34,325 nt of DNA from an uncultured Bacteroidota bacterium (lineage in GTDB: Bacteria; Bacteroidota; Bacteroidia; Bacteroidales; P3), in NCBI GenBank assembly GCA_902762805.1, contig CACWPQ010000006.1:128695-163019 (forward strand), read 5' to 3'. Positions within the stretch are counted from its first letter, which is position 1; the number at the start of each line of letters is the position of its first letter. Of the stretch, positions 23,029 to 30,857 are shown in pieces. The position numbers and the translations under genes were made by a program. The notes under the pieces are model-generated. The model was not told the DNA's origin. It saw only the letters and a list, made by a program, of their open reading frames with translations, and ran no database searches.

Positions 23029-23059
23029 CAAAGGTACGAACTATTTCCGAACTGGCAAA
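23029..23059 (-). promoter_or_regulatory. Promoter of tRNA-His
   Basis: On the minus strand TTTG (23059-23056), a 19-base spacer, then TACCTTTG (23036-23029). This matches the Bacteroidota consensus. It is 65 bases before the tRNA; the heptamer array lies between them. Confidence 0.8.
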
Positions 23060-23133
23060 ATAATTTTTACGAAGAATTCTTAATCAGCTGACTATTAGCC
23101 CATCCGGTTCGTTTTCGAGGACGGCTTCCGTTG

Positions 23134-24600
23134 TCAAATCCGGTGTCTCCTCCCCTCCCCTAGCGCGTTTTTTACCTGAGAGAGGGCATAGCCGTCGGGG
23201 GTGTGGAGCAACTCTTGGTAGCCCTGCGGCGGGAGGCTGAAGTAGTGGGGGTTGAGGTCGGCGACGAGCCATCGCTTCCACCAGTTGACCGACATGTAGA
23301 CGTCGGGGTTGTCGTAGAAATCGGCGTTGCTGCGGTCGAAGTCGTCTTCTTCCATGTAGATGCTGACGGTTTGGTCGGCGCCGTCGCGAGCGGTGAGGAG
23401 CATGCTTTCGAGGGCGAGGCCCCAGATGTTGACGCGGAAGAGCTGCTCGGCGGTGGAGCGGGTGACGATGAGTTTGTGTTGCCCGTGGGCGCGGCTGTAG
23501 GCGGCGATGTGCTTGATTTCCTCGAGGCGGTTGGCGTAGATGTGGATGTCCATCGAGATGCGTGTGAAGCCGATGACGAGCATGACGGCGAAGTAGCCGA
23601 ACACGGTCCAGCGGCGCCAGCCGGCGAGGCGCGGCAGCTCGTCGACGAAGAAGGGGAGTCCGGCGAAGAAGTAGAGCGGCAGGTAGGTGCGTTCCATGCC
23701 GATGGAGCCGTCGCCCTGCCAGTAGACGACGACGCTCAAGGCGAAGAAGGCGGGCAGGTAGAGGCCGACGAAGGCCAGGCGGAGCCAGTGGCGCTGGCGG
23801 AAATAGCCGACGAGGGTGAGCCCCCAGAGGACGAGCGGGAAGAGGTAGATGAGGAACCAGGTGCGGAAGTAGTTGAAACTGCGGAGCGAGAAGAAGTGGG
23901 TGAGGGCGTGGCGGAGGGTGTCGGCGGTGGGCATGAAGCTCTCGTCGTGGCCGCTCTGCCCGAGGAGCATGCGGACAGCCACGAAGGCTGCCAGGGCGAC
24001 GAGGAGGACCACCGAGACGGCGTCGATCCGCAGGCGGTTGCGCTCCACCATGCGGAGGCCTATTATATATAAGATAAAGAAGACGGCCACGGGGTGGATG
24101 AAGAAGGCCAGGGCCTCGGCCAGGACAAGCGCGGGCCAGTAGAGGATTTTGGATTTAGGATTTTGAGTTCTGAATTGGGCGAGGGCGTAGAGCATCGGGG
24201 CGAAGAACATGAGCTGGAAGGTCTCGGAGATGCAGTGGAAGAAGGTGGAGCAGAGGCCGAGGAAGGTGAGCACCATGACGGCGGCGACGCGGGGTTGGCG
24301 GAGCACGTAGGCCGTCAGGAGGAAGCATGCGTAGGCCAGCAGGACGAAGCTGGCGGAGTAGGCCACGATGAGCCACCGCAGGGGGACGTGGAGCTTGATG
24401 AGCAGCCAAGGGAGCAGCTGCGAGAGCACCATCGAGAAGCGGTTGTCGTTGATGAGGATGGACTCGTGGTTGATGTCGTGGAAGAGCTGGTAGGCGGAGT
24501 CGATGAGCAGGACGCGCTCCTCGGCGAACCAGACGGCGAGGAAGGCGAAGAGGGCGAAGTCGATATGGCCTGCGATGAGGTAGGGGCTAGAAGATTTCAT
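23134..24600 (-). CDS. Polytopic membrane protein, possibly GT-C-like (uncharacterised)
   Basis: A 488-residue protein with roughly ten hydrophobic segments between residues 8 and 345, followed by a hydrophilic C-terminal part of about 130 residues. The first loop has LLIDSAYQLFHDINHESIL with acidic residues after the first helix. GT-C glycosyltransferases and related membrane enzymes share this layout, but no family signature is clear, so this is only a suggestion. Residues 142-153 (QFRTQNPKSKIL) are encoded by a heptamer array and fall in a loop between helices. The start codon overlaps the GreA/B-like gene by 14 bases. It is the last gene of a four-gene operon. Confidence 0.7.
   Translation of the reverse strand: MKSSSPYLIAGHIDFALFAFLAVWFAEERVLLIDSAYQLFHDINHESILINDNRFSMVLSQLLPWLLIKLHVPLRWLIVAYSASFVLLAYACFLLTAYVLRQPRVAAVMVLTFLGLCSTFFHCISETFQLMFFAPMLYALAQFRTQNPKSKILYWPALVLAEALAFFIHPVAVFFILYIIGLRMVERNRLRIDAVSVVLLVALAAFVAVRMLLGQSGHDESFMPTADTLRHALTHFFSLRSFNYFRTWFLIYLFPLVLWGLTLVGYFRQRHWLRLAFVGLYLPAFFALSVVVYWQGDGSIGMERTYLPLYFFAGLPFFVDELPRLAGWRRWTVFGYFAVMLVIGFTRISMDIHIYANRLEEIKHIAAYSRAHGQHKLIVTRSTAEQLFRVNIWGLALESMLLTARDGADQTVSIYMEEDDFDRSNADFYDNPDVYMSVNWWKRWLVADLNPHYFSLPPQGYQELLHTPDGYALSQVKNALGEGRRHRI
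24144..24178. repeat. Heptamer array inside the membrane-protein gene
   Basis: Five units: GGATTTT, GGATTTA, GGATTTT, GAGTTCT, GAATTGG. On the coding strand it gives QFRTQNPKSKIL. It is AT-rich inside GC-rich coding sequence. Confidence 0.85.
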
Positions 24601-25039
24601 GGATGGTCTGGGTCTGGCCGTTGATGACGAAGCTGTCGCCCACGCGATGCCCCTTGAGGGCGAGGTAGATGGGGGTTTGGGCGCTGATGGCGAAGAAGAT
24701 GCGTCCGGCGACGGTGAACTTGCCGGCTCCGATGGAGAGGAGGAAGGCCTGGCGGTCGGTGACGACGCAGGCGCCGTGGTCGGCGGTGGCGAAGGGCGGC
24801 AGGCGCAGGAGGTCCTGCAGCACGCGGATGCCGGCCTGGGCGGTGGCTAGCTGGCGGGCGTACATGTCGCGGTTGCGCATCATCTTGGTGCGGTAGGAGT
24901 CGTAGCGGTCCACATTGGCGCCGTAGTCGTTGCTCTGCTGCTGGGCGGAGTCCATCTCCTGCTTGGCCACGTCGGCTATCTGCTGCTGGTGGGCGATGCA
25001 GGCGTTGATCACTTCGATGCGTTTCTCTTGCGGGGTCAT
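24587..25039 (-). CDS. GreA/GreB-family-like protein
   Basis: A 150-residue protein. Residues 1-75 form a charged helical, coiled-coil-like region (EKRIEVINACIAHQQQIADVAKQEM). The C-terminal domain (about 88-150) resembles the FKBP-like domain of GreA/GreB: VVTDRQAFLLSIGAGKF, IFFAISAQTPIYLALKG, HRVGDSFVINGQTQTI. Gre factors rescue backtracked RNA polymerase. The acidic pair at the coiled-coil tip of true GreA is not obvious, so it may be a Gre-domain protein with another RNA polymerase-related role. It overlaps the upstream membrane-protein gene by 4 bases and the downstream one by 14 bases. Such a position, between two membrane proteins, is unusual for greA. Confidence 0.75.
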   Translation of the reverse strand: MTPQEKRIEVINACIAHQQQIADVAKQEMDSAQQQSNDYGANVDRYDSYRTKMMRNRDMYARQLATAQAGIRVLQDLLRLPPFATADHGACVVTDRQAFLLSIGAGKFTVAGRIFFAISAQTPIYLALKGHRVGDSFVINGQTQTIHEIF

Positions 25040-26292
25040 TGTTGCTTGCGTACTTTAGCGGTGAACCATGCCCGGCAGGCTTGCCAGTCGACCTGCGAGG
25101 CGACGAGCATCAGCAAGGCGATGGCGGAGGTGGCCAGCGCGCGGTAGGCGAACCATGCGTGGTGGGCGGTTGGGCGTGCCATGAGGAGGTAGTAGGCCAG
25201 GGGGATGAGCGCCACGAGGGCGTACTGTACCGCCAAAGGCCAGGCCTTGCGGCGACGGCGGAAGAGGGCCGCGGCGACCAGCGCCACGAGGGCCAGGAAG
25301 AGGTACTTCCAGTGGGTGTAGGAGGCGGTGGTGGAGAAGGCGTCGGCGAGGTAGGAGCCGCTGCCTTCCGACCAGCGCGAGCCTTGGTCGAAGGCGTCGG
25401 AGAAGGTGTTGATGTCGGTCAGCAGGGTGGCCAGACCCCACTTGGCGACCCAGGTGAGGGCGTAGCCGGCGGCCCACCAGAGGGCGGTGGCGACGACGAG
25501 CGTGATGCCGCGCCGCAGGTCTCCCTCGCGCCGCAGGGCAACGAGCACCACGAGCGGTAGGCCGAGGGTGATGGTGGGCACGGTGAGCAGGTCGAGAAAG
25601 GCGGTGAGCGAGCCGACGATGAAGAAGAGCAGCGACGGGCGATGCCCCTCGGCGGCGCGCGGGCGGGTGAGCCAGCAGGCAGCTCCGCAGGCGATGAGGA
25701 GCACCTGTACAAACTGGAGGGAGAACTGCATGACGAAGAGGTCGACGGCCAGCAGGCCGAAGGCGAAGACCAGGGCCACAGCCTTGCCTGCCGCCTGCCA
25801 GAGGCGCATCAGGCACCAGAGGAGGAGGAGCGAGGAGAGGAGGTAGAGGAAGTAGCGCACGCCGGCGTAGGATGTCAGCGCCAGCATGATGCGGGCCAGG
25901 AAGGTGCTGCCGTGCCAGTAGCGGGGGTAGTAGATGGTGCGGCCCTCGGTGCTGCCACGGAGGCTCTGGATGAGGTTGTTGTACTGGTGGATGCCCTCGT
26001 CGTGGCGCGCCATGAGGAGGATGCCGCGCAGGCCCTCGGAGCGCAGGTGGAGGACTTGGTTGAGGATGAGGGCGTCGGTGAAGTTGTCCAGGGTGTAGGG
26101 GTCCTGGGTGTCGGGGCGGTTGACGATGATGGCCTTGGGGTAGTCCTCGCAGAGGTCGCCGTTGTCGACCGTCTGCTTGATATGGCGCACGACGGGTGCG
26201 TCGGGCACGAGGTAGGCCACAAGGCCCAGAGACAAATAGATGGCGACCAAGATCAGAAAGGCCTTGGTCGCCATGAGGATTGACTGTTTCAT
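25036..26292 (-). CDS. Polytopic membrane protein (uncharacterised)
   Basis: A 418-residue protein. A first helix lies at about 10-30, followed by a large extracytoplasmic loop of roughly 100 residues (HIKQTVDNGDLCEDYPKAII, YYPRYWHGSTFLARI), then about nine helices up to residue 395. A loop with DINTFSDAFDQGSRW is conserved-looking. The C-terminus is short and basic. The plan resembles polysaccharide or cell-envelope membrane enzymes of Bacteroidota, but I recognise no family. The start overlaps the aminotransferase stop by one base (TAATG) and the stop overlaps the Gre-like gene by four, so the genes are translationally coupled. Confidence 0.7.
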   Translation of the reverse strand: MKQSILMATKAFLILVAIYLSLGLVAYLVPDAPVVRHIKQTVDNGDLCEDYPKAIIVNRPDTQDPYTLDNFTDALILNQVLHLRSEGLRGILLMARHDEGIHQYNNLIQSLRGSTEGRTIYYPRYWHGSTFLARIMLALTSYAGVRYFLYLLSSLLLLWCLMRLWQAAGKAVALVFAFGLLAVDLFVMQFSLQFVQVLLIACGAACWLTRPRAAEGHRPSLLFFIVGSLTAFLDLLTVPTITLGLPLVVLVALRREGDLRRGITLVVATALWWAAGYALTWVAKWGLATLLTDINTFSDAFDQGSRWSEGSGSYLADAFSTTASYTHWKYLFLALVALVAAALFRRRRKAWPLAVQYALVALIPLAYYLLMARPTAHHAWFAYRALATSAIALLMLVASQVDWQACRAWFTAKVRKQQ

Positions 26293-27509
26293 TATTTAAT
26301 TCGGCCGGGATAGACTTTGAGGGCCTCTTCGAGGCAGCGGACGGCGGCCTTGAGGTCGTCGATGCAGATGCAGTAGGTGATGCGGGCCTGATGGCGTCCG
26401 CGCTCGGGGTCTTCGTAGAAGCCGGTGGCGGGGGCGAGCATGACGGTGGCGCCGTTGTAGTTGAAGTCGGTCAGCAGCCACTGGCAGAACTTGTCGCTGT
26501 CGTCGACGGGGAGGTCGATGACGGTGTAGAACGCACCCTTGGGCATGGGGCAGAAGCAGCCGGGAATCTTGTTGATGCCCTCGACGACGACGTTGCGGCG
26601 GGCGACGTATTCGGCCTGCACCTTGTCGAAGTATTCCTGGGGGGTGTCGACGGCGGCCTCGGCGAAGATCTGGCCGAACGAGGGGGGCGAGAGGCGTGCC
26701 TGGGCCAGGCGCATGGCGATGGCGTAGACCTCGCTGTTGCGCGTCACCATGCAGCCCACGCGGGCGCCGCAGGCGCTGTAGCGCTTGGAGACCGAGTCGA
26801 AGAGGATGACGTTGCGCTCGAGGCCTTCGAGCTGCATGACGCTGAAGTGTTTCTCGCCGCCATAGCAGAACTCGCGGTAGACTTCGTCGGCGAAGAGGTA
26901 GAGGTCGTACTTCTTGACCAGGCCGGCCACCTTGAGCAGTTCCTCGTGGGTGTAGAGGTAGCCGGTGGGGTTGTTGGGGTTGCAGATCATGATGGCCTTG
27001 GTGCGCGGGGTGATGACCTTCTCGAAGTCCTCGATGGGGGGCAGGGCGAAGCCGGTCTTGATGTCGCTCGGTATGGTGACAATCTTGGCGTCGCAGAGCT
27101 TGGCGAAGGTGTTGTAGTTGGTGTAGTAGGGCTCGGGGATGATGATTTCGTCGCCGGGGTTGAGGCATACGGTGAAGGCCATCTGGAGGGCTTCGCTGCC
27201 GCCGTTGGTGACGATGACCTGGTTGGGGGTGACGTCGATGCCGTGGCGGTGGTAGTAGTTGCAGAGGGCGCGGCGGTAGCTCTGAATGCCGGCGGAGTGG
27301 CTGTATTCGAGCACGCCGTGGTTTTCGGCCATGTGGTTGGCGGTCTGTGCCAGGGCACGGAGGGCGCCGCTGGGGGTCTCGATGTCGGGCTGGCCGATGT
27401 TGAGGTGGTATACGTGTACGCCACGCTCCTTGGCGGCGTCAGCAAAGGGGACGAGCTTGCGGATGGCCGACTGCGGGAGTTCGAGGCCTTTGTTGGAAAT
27501 CTGGGGCAT
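26292..27509 (-). CDS. PLP-dependent aminotransferase (class I/II, aspartate-type)
   Basis: A 405-residue cytosolic enzyme that transfers amino groups between amino acids and keto acids. Fold type I signatures appear in order: HLNIGQPDIETP, EYSHSAGIQSYRRAL, VTNGGSEALQMA (phosphate-binding loop), CNPNNPTGYLYT, YLFADEVYREF (the Asp that contacts the PLP ring), and DSVSKRYSACGARVGC with the PLP-binding Lys. The C-terminus has the substrate-binding R in RITYCI. Likely substrates are aspartate or aromatic amino acids, but specificity is not resolved. It is the first gene of the four-gene operon. A heptamer array lies 9 bases upstream of its start. Confidence 0.9.
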   Translation of the reverse strand: MPQISNKGLELPQSAIRKLVPFADAAKERGVHVYHLNIGQPDIETPSGALRALAQTANHMAENHGVLEYSHSAGIQSYRRALCNYYHRHGIDVTPNQVIVTNGGSEALQMAFTVCLNPGDEIIIPEPYYTNYNTFAKLCDAKIVTIPSDIKTGFALPPIEDFEKVITPRTKAIMICNPNNPTGYLYTHEELLKVAGLVKKYDLYLFADEVYREFCYGGEKHFSVMQLEGLERNVILFDSVSKRYSACGARVGCMVTRNSEVYAIAMRLAQARLSPPSFGQIFAEAAVDTPQEYFDKVQAEYVARRNVVVEGINKIPGCFCPMPKGAFYTVIDLPVDDSDKFCQWLLTDFNYNGATVMLAPATGFYEDPERGRHQARITYCICIDDLKAAVRCLEEALKVYPGRIK

Positions 27510-27517
27510 ATCTTTTT

Positions 27518-27559
27518 AGTGTTTAGTGGTCAGTGGTCGGTGGTCAGTGGTTAGTTTTT
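27518..27559. repeat. Heptamer array between aminotransferase and DUF1573 genes
   Basis: Six units: AGTGTTT, AGTGGTC twice, GGTGGTC, AGTGGTT, AGTTTTT. It fills the gap, starting 8 bases upstream of the aminotransferase start, and contains the DUF1573 stop codon (27551-27553). Confidence 0.85.
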
Positions 27560-28066
27560 GAGGCGGGGGGCGGGTTTCATGACGGGGGCCTGCTCGGCGG
27601 GTTTTTGCAGCTGCTCCTGGGGGGCGGGCTTGGGCTCGACCTTGGCGGGTTCAGCGGCGGCAGCCTGCTGCACGTTGCCGCGGATGGTGAGGGTGACGTT
27701 GGGGTTGTCGACGGCGTTGCTGGTGACGCGGATGGTCTTGCTGAAGCTTCCGACGTTGTTGGTGTTGTATTTCACGTCGATGGTGCCGCTCTGGCCAGGC
27801 ATGACGGGCTTCTGGGTATAGGAGGGGGTGGTGCAGCCGCAGGAGGCTTTCACGTTCTGCAGGATGAGGGGCTCGTTGCCGTCGTTGAAGAAGGTGAAGG
27901 TGCATTTGCCGTCGCTGCCTTTGGCGATGGTGCCATAGTTGTGGATGTTCTCTACGAAGCGGATTTTGGCGCCGTTGGCGGGGACGTCTTTTTTCTCAAC
28001 GTTCTGTGCGTTGGCCATGCCGAAGGCCAGGGTGGCCAGGAGGCTGAAAAGTGCGATTTTTTTCAT
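27551..28066 (-). CDS. DUF1573 domain protein, secreted
   Basis: A 171-residue protein. The start at 28066 (MKKIALFSLLATLAF) gives a clean signal peptide ending AMNA-type (GMANAQ); the longer open frame upstream covers the promoter. Residues about 40-130 form a DUF1573 immunoglobulin-like domain: FVENIHNYGTIAKGSD, LILQNVKASCGCTTPSY, PVMPGQSGTIDVKYNTNN and the following TIRVTSNA. The SCGC-T-P segment is the family hallmark. A Pro-, Ala- and Glu-rich tail follows. The family is common in Bacteroidota and its function is unknown. Its stop codon lies inside a heptamer array. Confidence 0.88.
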   Translation of the reverse strand: MKKIALFSLLATLAFGMANAQNVEKKDVPANGAKIRFVENIHNYGTIAKGSDGKCTFTFFNDGNEPLILQNVKASCGCTTPSYTQKPVMPGQSGTIDVKYNTNNVGSFSKTIRVTSNAVDNPNVTLTIRGNVQQAAAAEPAKVEPKPAPQEQLQKPAEQAPVMKPAPRLKN

Positions 28067-28144
28067 TGTTATGAATGTTTTAATGTTTGTTATTCTGTTG
28101 TTTATGTCGGTTTTCACGGTGGATGCCCTGCGGCATTCAACCTG

Positions 28145-28152
28145 CAAAAGTA
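28145..28152 (-). promoter_or_regulatory. -7 promoter element of the DUF1573 gene
   Basis: TACTTTTG on the minus strand, matching TAnnTTTG, 79 bases before the start at 28066. Confidence 0.55.
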
Positions 28153-28406
28153 CCAAAATTTTAGTACATGGAGAGTTTTTTTTCTTGCAGCGGGTCGAAT
28201 TTTTGATTAATTAACATTTGGTTCTGCCGCCGGTGGCGGGGCGGAGGAGGGGTGAAAAAACGGGTGCGCGGAGAAAATTTTTCAGGATTTTGCTGCTGGC
28301 TAAACGGCTGACTGCCAGTGGATGGCAGGCTATATGTTTTGCTCCTCTTTTTGTTTTCTAGGGGAGGGAATGCAATATTTCGGGGAAAACGGCGTTACCT
28401 CTTTAA

Positions 28407-28447
28407 AATTAGGGATTAGGGGTGAGGAATTAGGGATTAGGAATTGG
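28407..28447. repeat. Heptamer array, left arm of an inverted pair
   Basis: Units AATTAGG, GATTAGG, GGTGAGG, AATTAGG, GATTAGG, then a partial AATTGG. It is the reverse complement in type of the array at 28554-28581. The rest of 28153-28406 has a short hairpin (CTGCCA 28312-28317 / TGGCAG 28323-28328) and no gene. Confidence 0.9.
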
Positions 28448-28460
28448 CTGGCGCATGATT

Positions 28461-28550
28461 TAGAAAACAACACAAAACAACGAAGAACAACATAAAGCAA
28501 TGAAAAGCAATGAAAAACAATGAGAAATGATGAGAAATAATGAGAAACAA
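28461..28550. repeat. Nine degenerate 10-bp A-rich units
   Basis: Nine consecutive 10-base units with consensus TGAAAAACAA, in exact register from 28461. A-runs recur once per helical turn, the pattern of intrinsically curved DNA. The block sits between the inverted heptamer arrays and about 46 bases before the DUF6266 gene. Confidence 0.9.
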
Positions 28551-28553
28551 TTT

Positions 28554-28581
28554 AATTCCTAATCCCTAATTCCTAATCCCT
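28554..28581. repeat. Heptamer array, right arm of an inverted pair
   Basis: Units AATTCCT and AATCCCT alternate twice. It is complementary in sense to the array at 28407-28447. It ends 15 bases before the DUF6266 start codon. Confidence 0.9.
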
Positions 28582-28596
28582 AATTATCAACAGAGT

Positions 28597-29448
28597 ATGG
28601 CAAAGGTTGAAATGGGCATTTTGGGCGGCTTCAGCGGCCGCGTGGGGACGGTGGTGGGGTACTACCGCCGCGGGGGGTGGTATGTGCGTGCCTACCAGCC
28701 GCATATCAAGGACCGGCGGAGCGAGGCGCAGCTGGCGCAACGCTCGCGCTTCAAGGCGATGATACGGTTTGCGTCGCAGGCGACGGGGGTGCTGCGTGTG
28801 GGGCTGCGGGAGGCGGCGCGTGCGGCAGGGCTGACGGAGGGGAACCTTTTTCTAAAGGAGAACCATGCGGGGTTTGGAACGGCGAATTATGCGAATTGCG
28901 CGAAGGCTGGCGCGGCGGAATTGGGGGCGGATTGCTCGAATGGCTGCCGCGGGGTGGATTTTGCCGGGTTGCGGTTTTCGAGGGGGAGTTTGCCCGGGGT
29001 GCGGCTGGTGGAAGCAACTGTGGATGAGGGCGGTGCGCTGCGCGTGCGGTGGGAGAGCCTGGGTGGGCGGCTGGGCGACCGCATACATATATTTATATAC
29101 AGCGCGGGGCTGCGGCGGGGCATCTGCGCCGAGGGGGAGCGAGGCAGGGGCGGGGTGCAACTGCTTCTGCCCGACGGCTTTGCGGCTGTCGGCGGGTTGC
29201 ATGTGTGGGCTTTTGCTGCAGGGCGTACGGGGCAGGTGTCGTCGACGGCCTATGTGGAGTGTCGCCCCTCCGGGGCTCCGCCGCAGCGGCCTGAAGGCGA
29301 GGGAATTGCCGACGGCCAGGCCGCGTCAGAAGCCGATGAGAGGGGAGGCTTTGAAGTCGACCTGATCTTACGTGACAATGTGGGGATTCGGATTCGACGG
29401 CATCTCAGGACTTGCACGGCCGCTGGGGGACATGAAGCCGTCACTTAG
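28597..29448 (+). CDS. DUF6266 family protein
   Basis: A 283-residue protein. The N-terminus MAKVEMGILGGFSGRVGTVV, then YYRRGGWYVRAYQPHIKDRR and EAQLAQRSRF, is the signature I know from DUF6266, a Bacteroidota family of unknown function often found in several copies per genome. There is no signal peptide. A beta-rich segment follows (VRWESLGGRLGDRIHIFIYS, VWAFAAGRTGQVSSTAYVEC), where the family normally ends at about 215-225 residues. Beyond residue 227 the frame continues about 55 residues with a low-complexity, charged sequence that overlaps the convergent lipoprotein gene by 81 bases. A frameshift or lost stop may have extended it. The upstream region holds the repeat block 28407-28581. 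Confidence 0.8.
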   Translation: MAKVEMGILGGFSGRVGTVVGYYRRGGWYVRAYQPHIKDRRSEAQLAQRSRFKAMIRFASQATGVLRVGLREAARAAGLTEGNLFLKENHAGFGTANYANCAKAGAAELGADCSNGCRGVDFAGLRFSRGSLPGVRLVEATVDEGGALRVRWESLGGRLGDRIHIFIYSAGLRRGICAEGERGRGGVQLLLPDGFAAVGGLHVWAFAAGRTGQVSSTAYVECRPSGAPPQRPEGEGIADGQAASEADERGGFEVDLILRDNVGIRIRRHLRTCTAAGGHEAVT

Positions 29449-30831
29449 TTTGTAATAATTTTCGAGGTTATATCTCGGCTTGGTGATGAGCAAGAGGTAG
29501 CCACTGTCATTGCATCTGCCTTGGATCATAATATCAAAGTGGAGGGATGAGGGAGCGGGAGAAGGTCCGTTGTAGTTGTTGAACTTGTCGTCAGGCAGTT
29601 CGCTGGAGTCGTAGATGCCGAGTTTGGCGCGTGCGTCCGCCGTGGTGGTGCCGTCGGGGAAGATAATCAGGTATTTACGATCGCTGTAATCGAGCACGAG
29701 GAAGCGAGCCTCGGCGCGGTCGGTGGAGGTGGTGAGGTAGCTGATGTCGCTCCGCGAGGGGATGTAGGTGCCGGAGGTGGAGTTGCGGTTGAGGAGCACC
29801 TGCTTGTCGGCGGCGAGGGAGAAGACGCTGAGGAGCGAGATGGAGCCTTCGATGGTGTCGAGCAGGTGGCCGTCGGGGCGTATCTCGGCGCGGGCGTGGA
29901 TGAGGGCTTTGCGGCCGAGGTCGACGGAGAGCGTGGCCTGGTGCTGGAAGGTGAATTTATCGATAGGGCCGGAGCTGTTGCCATGGCGGCCCACCTTCGT
30001 GCTATGGATGTCCAGCATTACTGGGGTTTGCCCATAGACGCGCACAGAGAGCGTGGTGTTGGACGGCAGCGGGGGGAGTGGGATTTGGACGGCGAGGGAG
30101 CGGCCGGCTCTGATGGGGGTGCCGACAGAGAGTCCTCTCAGCGAGAGCCGCACGCTGCGCTGCGCATAGGAGGGCGAGGCGGCGGCGGGGGCGGTGATGG
30201 AGGGCTCGAAAGAGGAGGGGTCGATGCTGAAGGCGGCGCTGCCGTTGAGGCAGGCGCTGGCGGATTCGACGACGACGGAGTCGACGGAGATGGGAGTATT
30301 GTACATGGGGTTCTCGATTTCCACCTGCAGAGCGGCGGCGAGGTGGCGGAAGGTGAGGCTGGAGGCGTCGTGGGCGGCCACGGCGACCATGGGCGAGGCG
30401 AGCTTTTGCTGTCCGCCGTGAGCATCGTATTGGTACTCGCGTGGGTAGGAGAAGCGGAAGGCGGAGCCGTCGGCCAAGTGGTGCTCCCACCAGAAGTCGG
30501 TGTCGGCATAGGCGATGTTGGGGTCGGGCTGGGGGCAGAGTGCGGCGGGCGAGAAGGCGAAGTGGTGCTCGCCGCTGCGCGGGGCGGTGACGCCGGCCAG
30601 CCTAGCGGCGGAGCCGCTGACGCTGACGGTGCGCTCGGCGCCGTTGATGCTGACGATGTCGCCGCCGAGCCACGAGGTGTTGATGCCGCTGACGGCGGGC
30701 TTGGCGCCCGGGGCGGCGGCGCCCTCGATGTGGAGCACGAGGCCGTCGGCGAGGTCGGCGGGCAGGTCGGGCTGGCAGGCGCCGAAGGCGAGGCCGGCGG
30801 CCAGCAGGGCTATGATGCGGGGGTATTTCAT
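29368..30831 (-). CDS. Fimbrillin-like surface lipoprotein
   Basis: A 487-residue protein with a lipoprotein signal: a hydrophobic core to GLAFGAC, lipidated at C19. The mature part begins as in fimbrillin (FimA/Mfa1) family proteins: GLVLHIEGAAAPG, then GINTSWLGGDIVSI and a beta-rich body with FRHLAAALQVEI. A fimbrial subunit or adhesin role is likely by family, anchored in the outer membrane. The last 80 residues overlap in part the convergent DUF6266 tail. A 72-residue gene lies 26 bases upstream on the same strand; the two are probably one operon. No fimbrial assembly genes (usher-like, Mfa2-like) are visible in this window. Confidence in the family is moderate. Confidence 0.7.
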   Translation of the reverse strand: MKYPRIIALLAAGLAFGACQPDLPADLADGLVLHIEGAAAPGAKPAVSGINTSWLGGDIVSINGAERTVSVSGSAARLAGVTAPRSGEHHFAFSPAALCPQPDPNIAYADTDFWWEHHLADGSAFRFSYPREYQYDAHGGQQKLASPMVAVAAHDASSLTFRHLAAALQVEIENPMYNTPISVDSVVVESASACLNGSAAFSIDPSSFEPSITAPAAASPSYAQRSVRLSLRGLSVGTPIRAGRSLAVQIPLPPLPSNTTLSVRVYGQTPVMLDIHSTKVGRHGNSSGPIDKFTFQHQATLSVDLGRKALIHARAEIRPDGHLLDTIEGSISLLSVFSLAADKQVLLNRNSTSGTYIPSRSDISYLTTSTDRAEARFLVLDYSDRKYLIIFPDGTTTADARAKLGIYDSSELPDDKFNNYNGPSPAPSSLHFDIMIQGRCNDSGYLLLITKPRYNLENYYKLSDGFMSPSGRASPEMPSNPNPHIVT

Positions 30832-30857
30832 GCTGTCGGTGTGTGTGTGGTTTGGGA

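Noticed and set aside
28407..28581. Possible CRISPR array
   Set aside because: Units are 7 and 10 bases with no unique spacers, and no cas gene is present.
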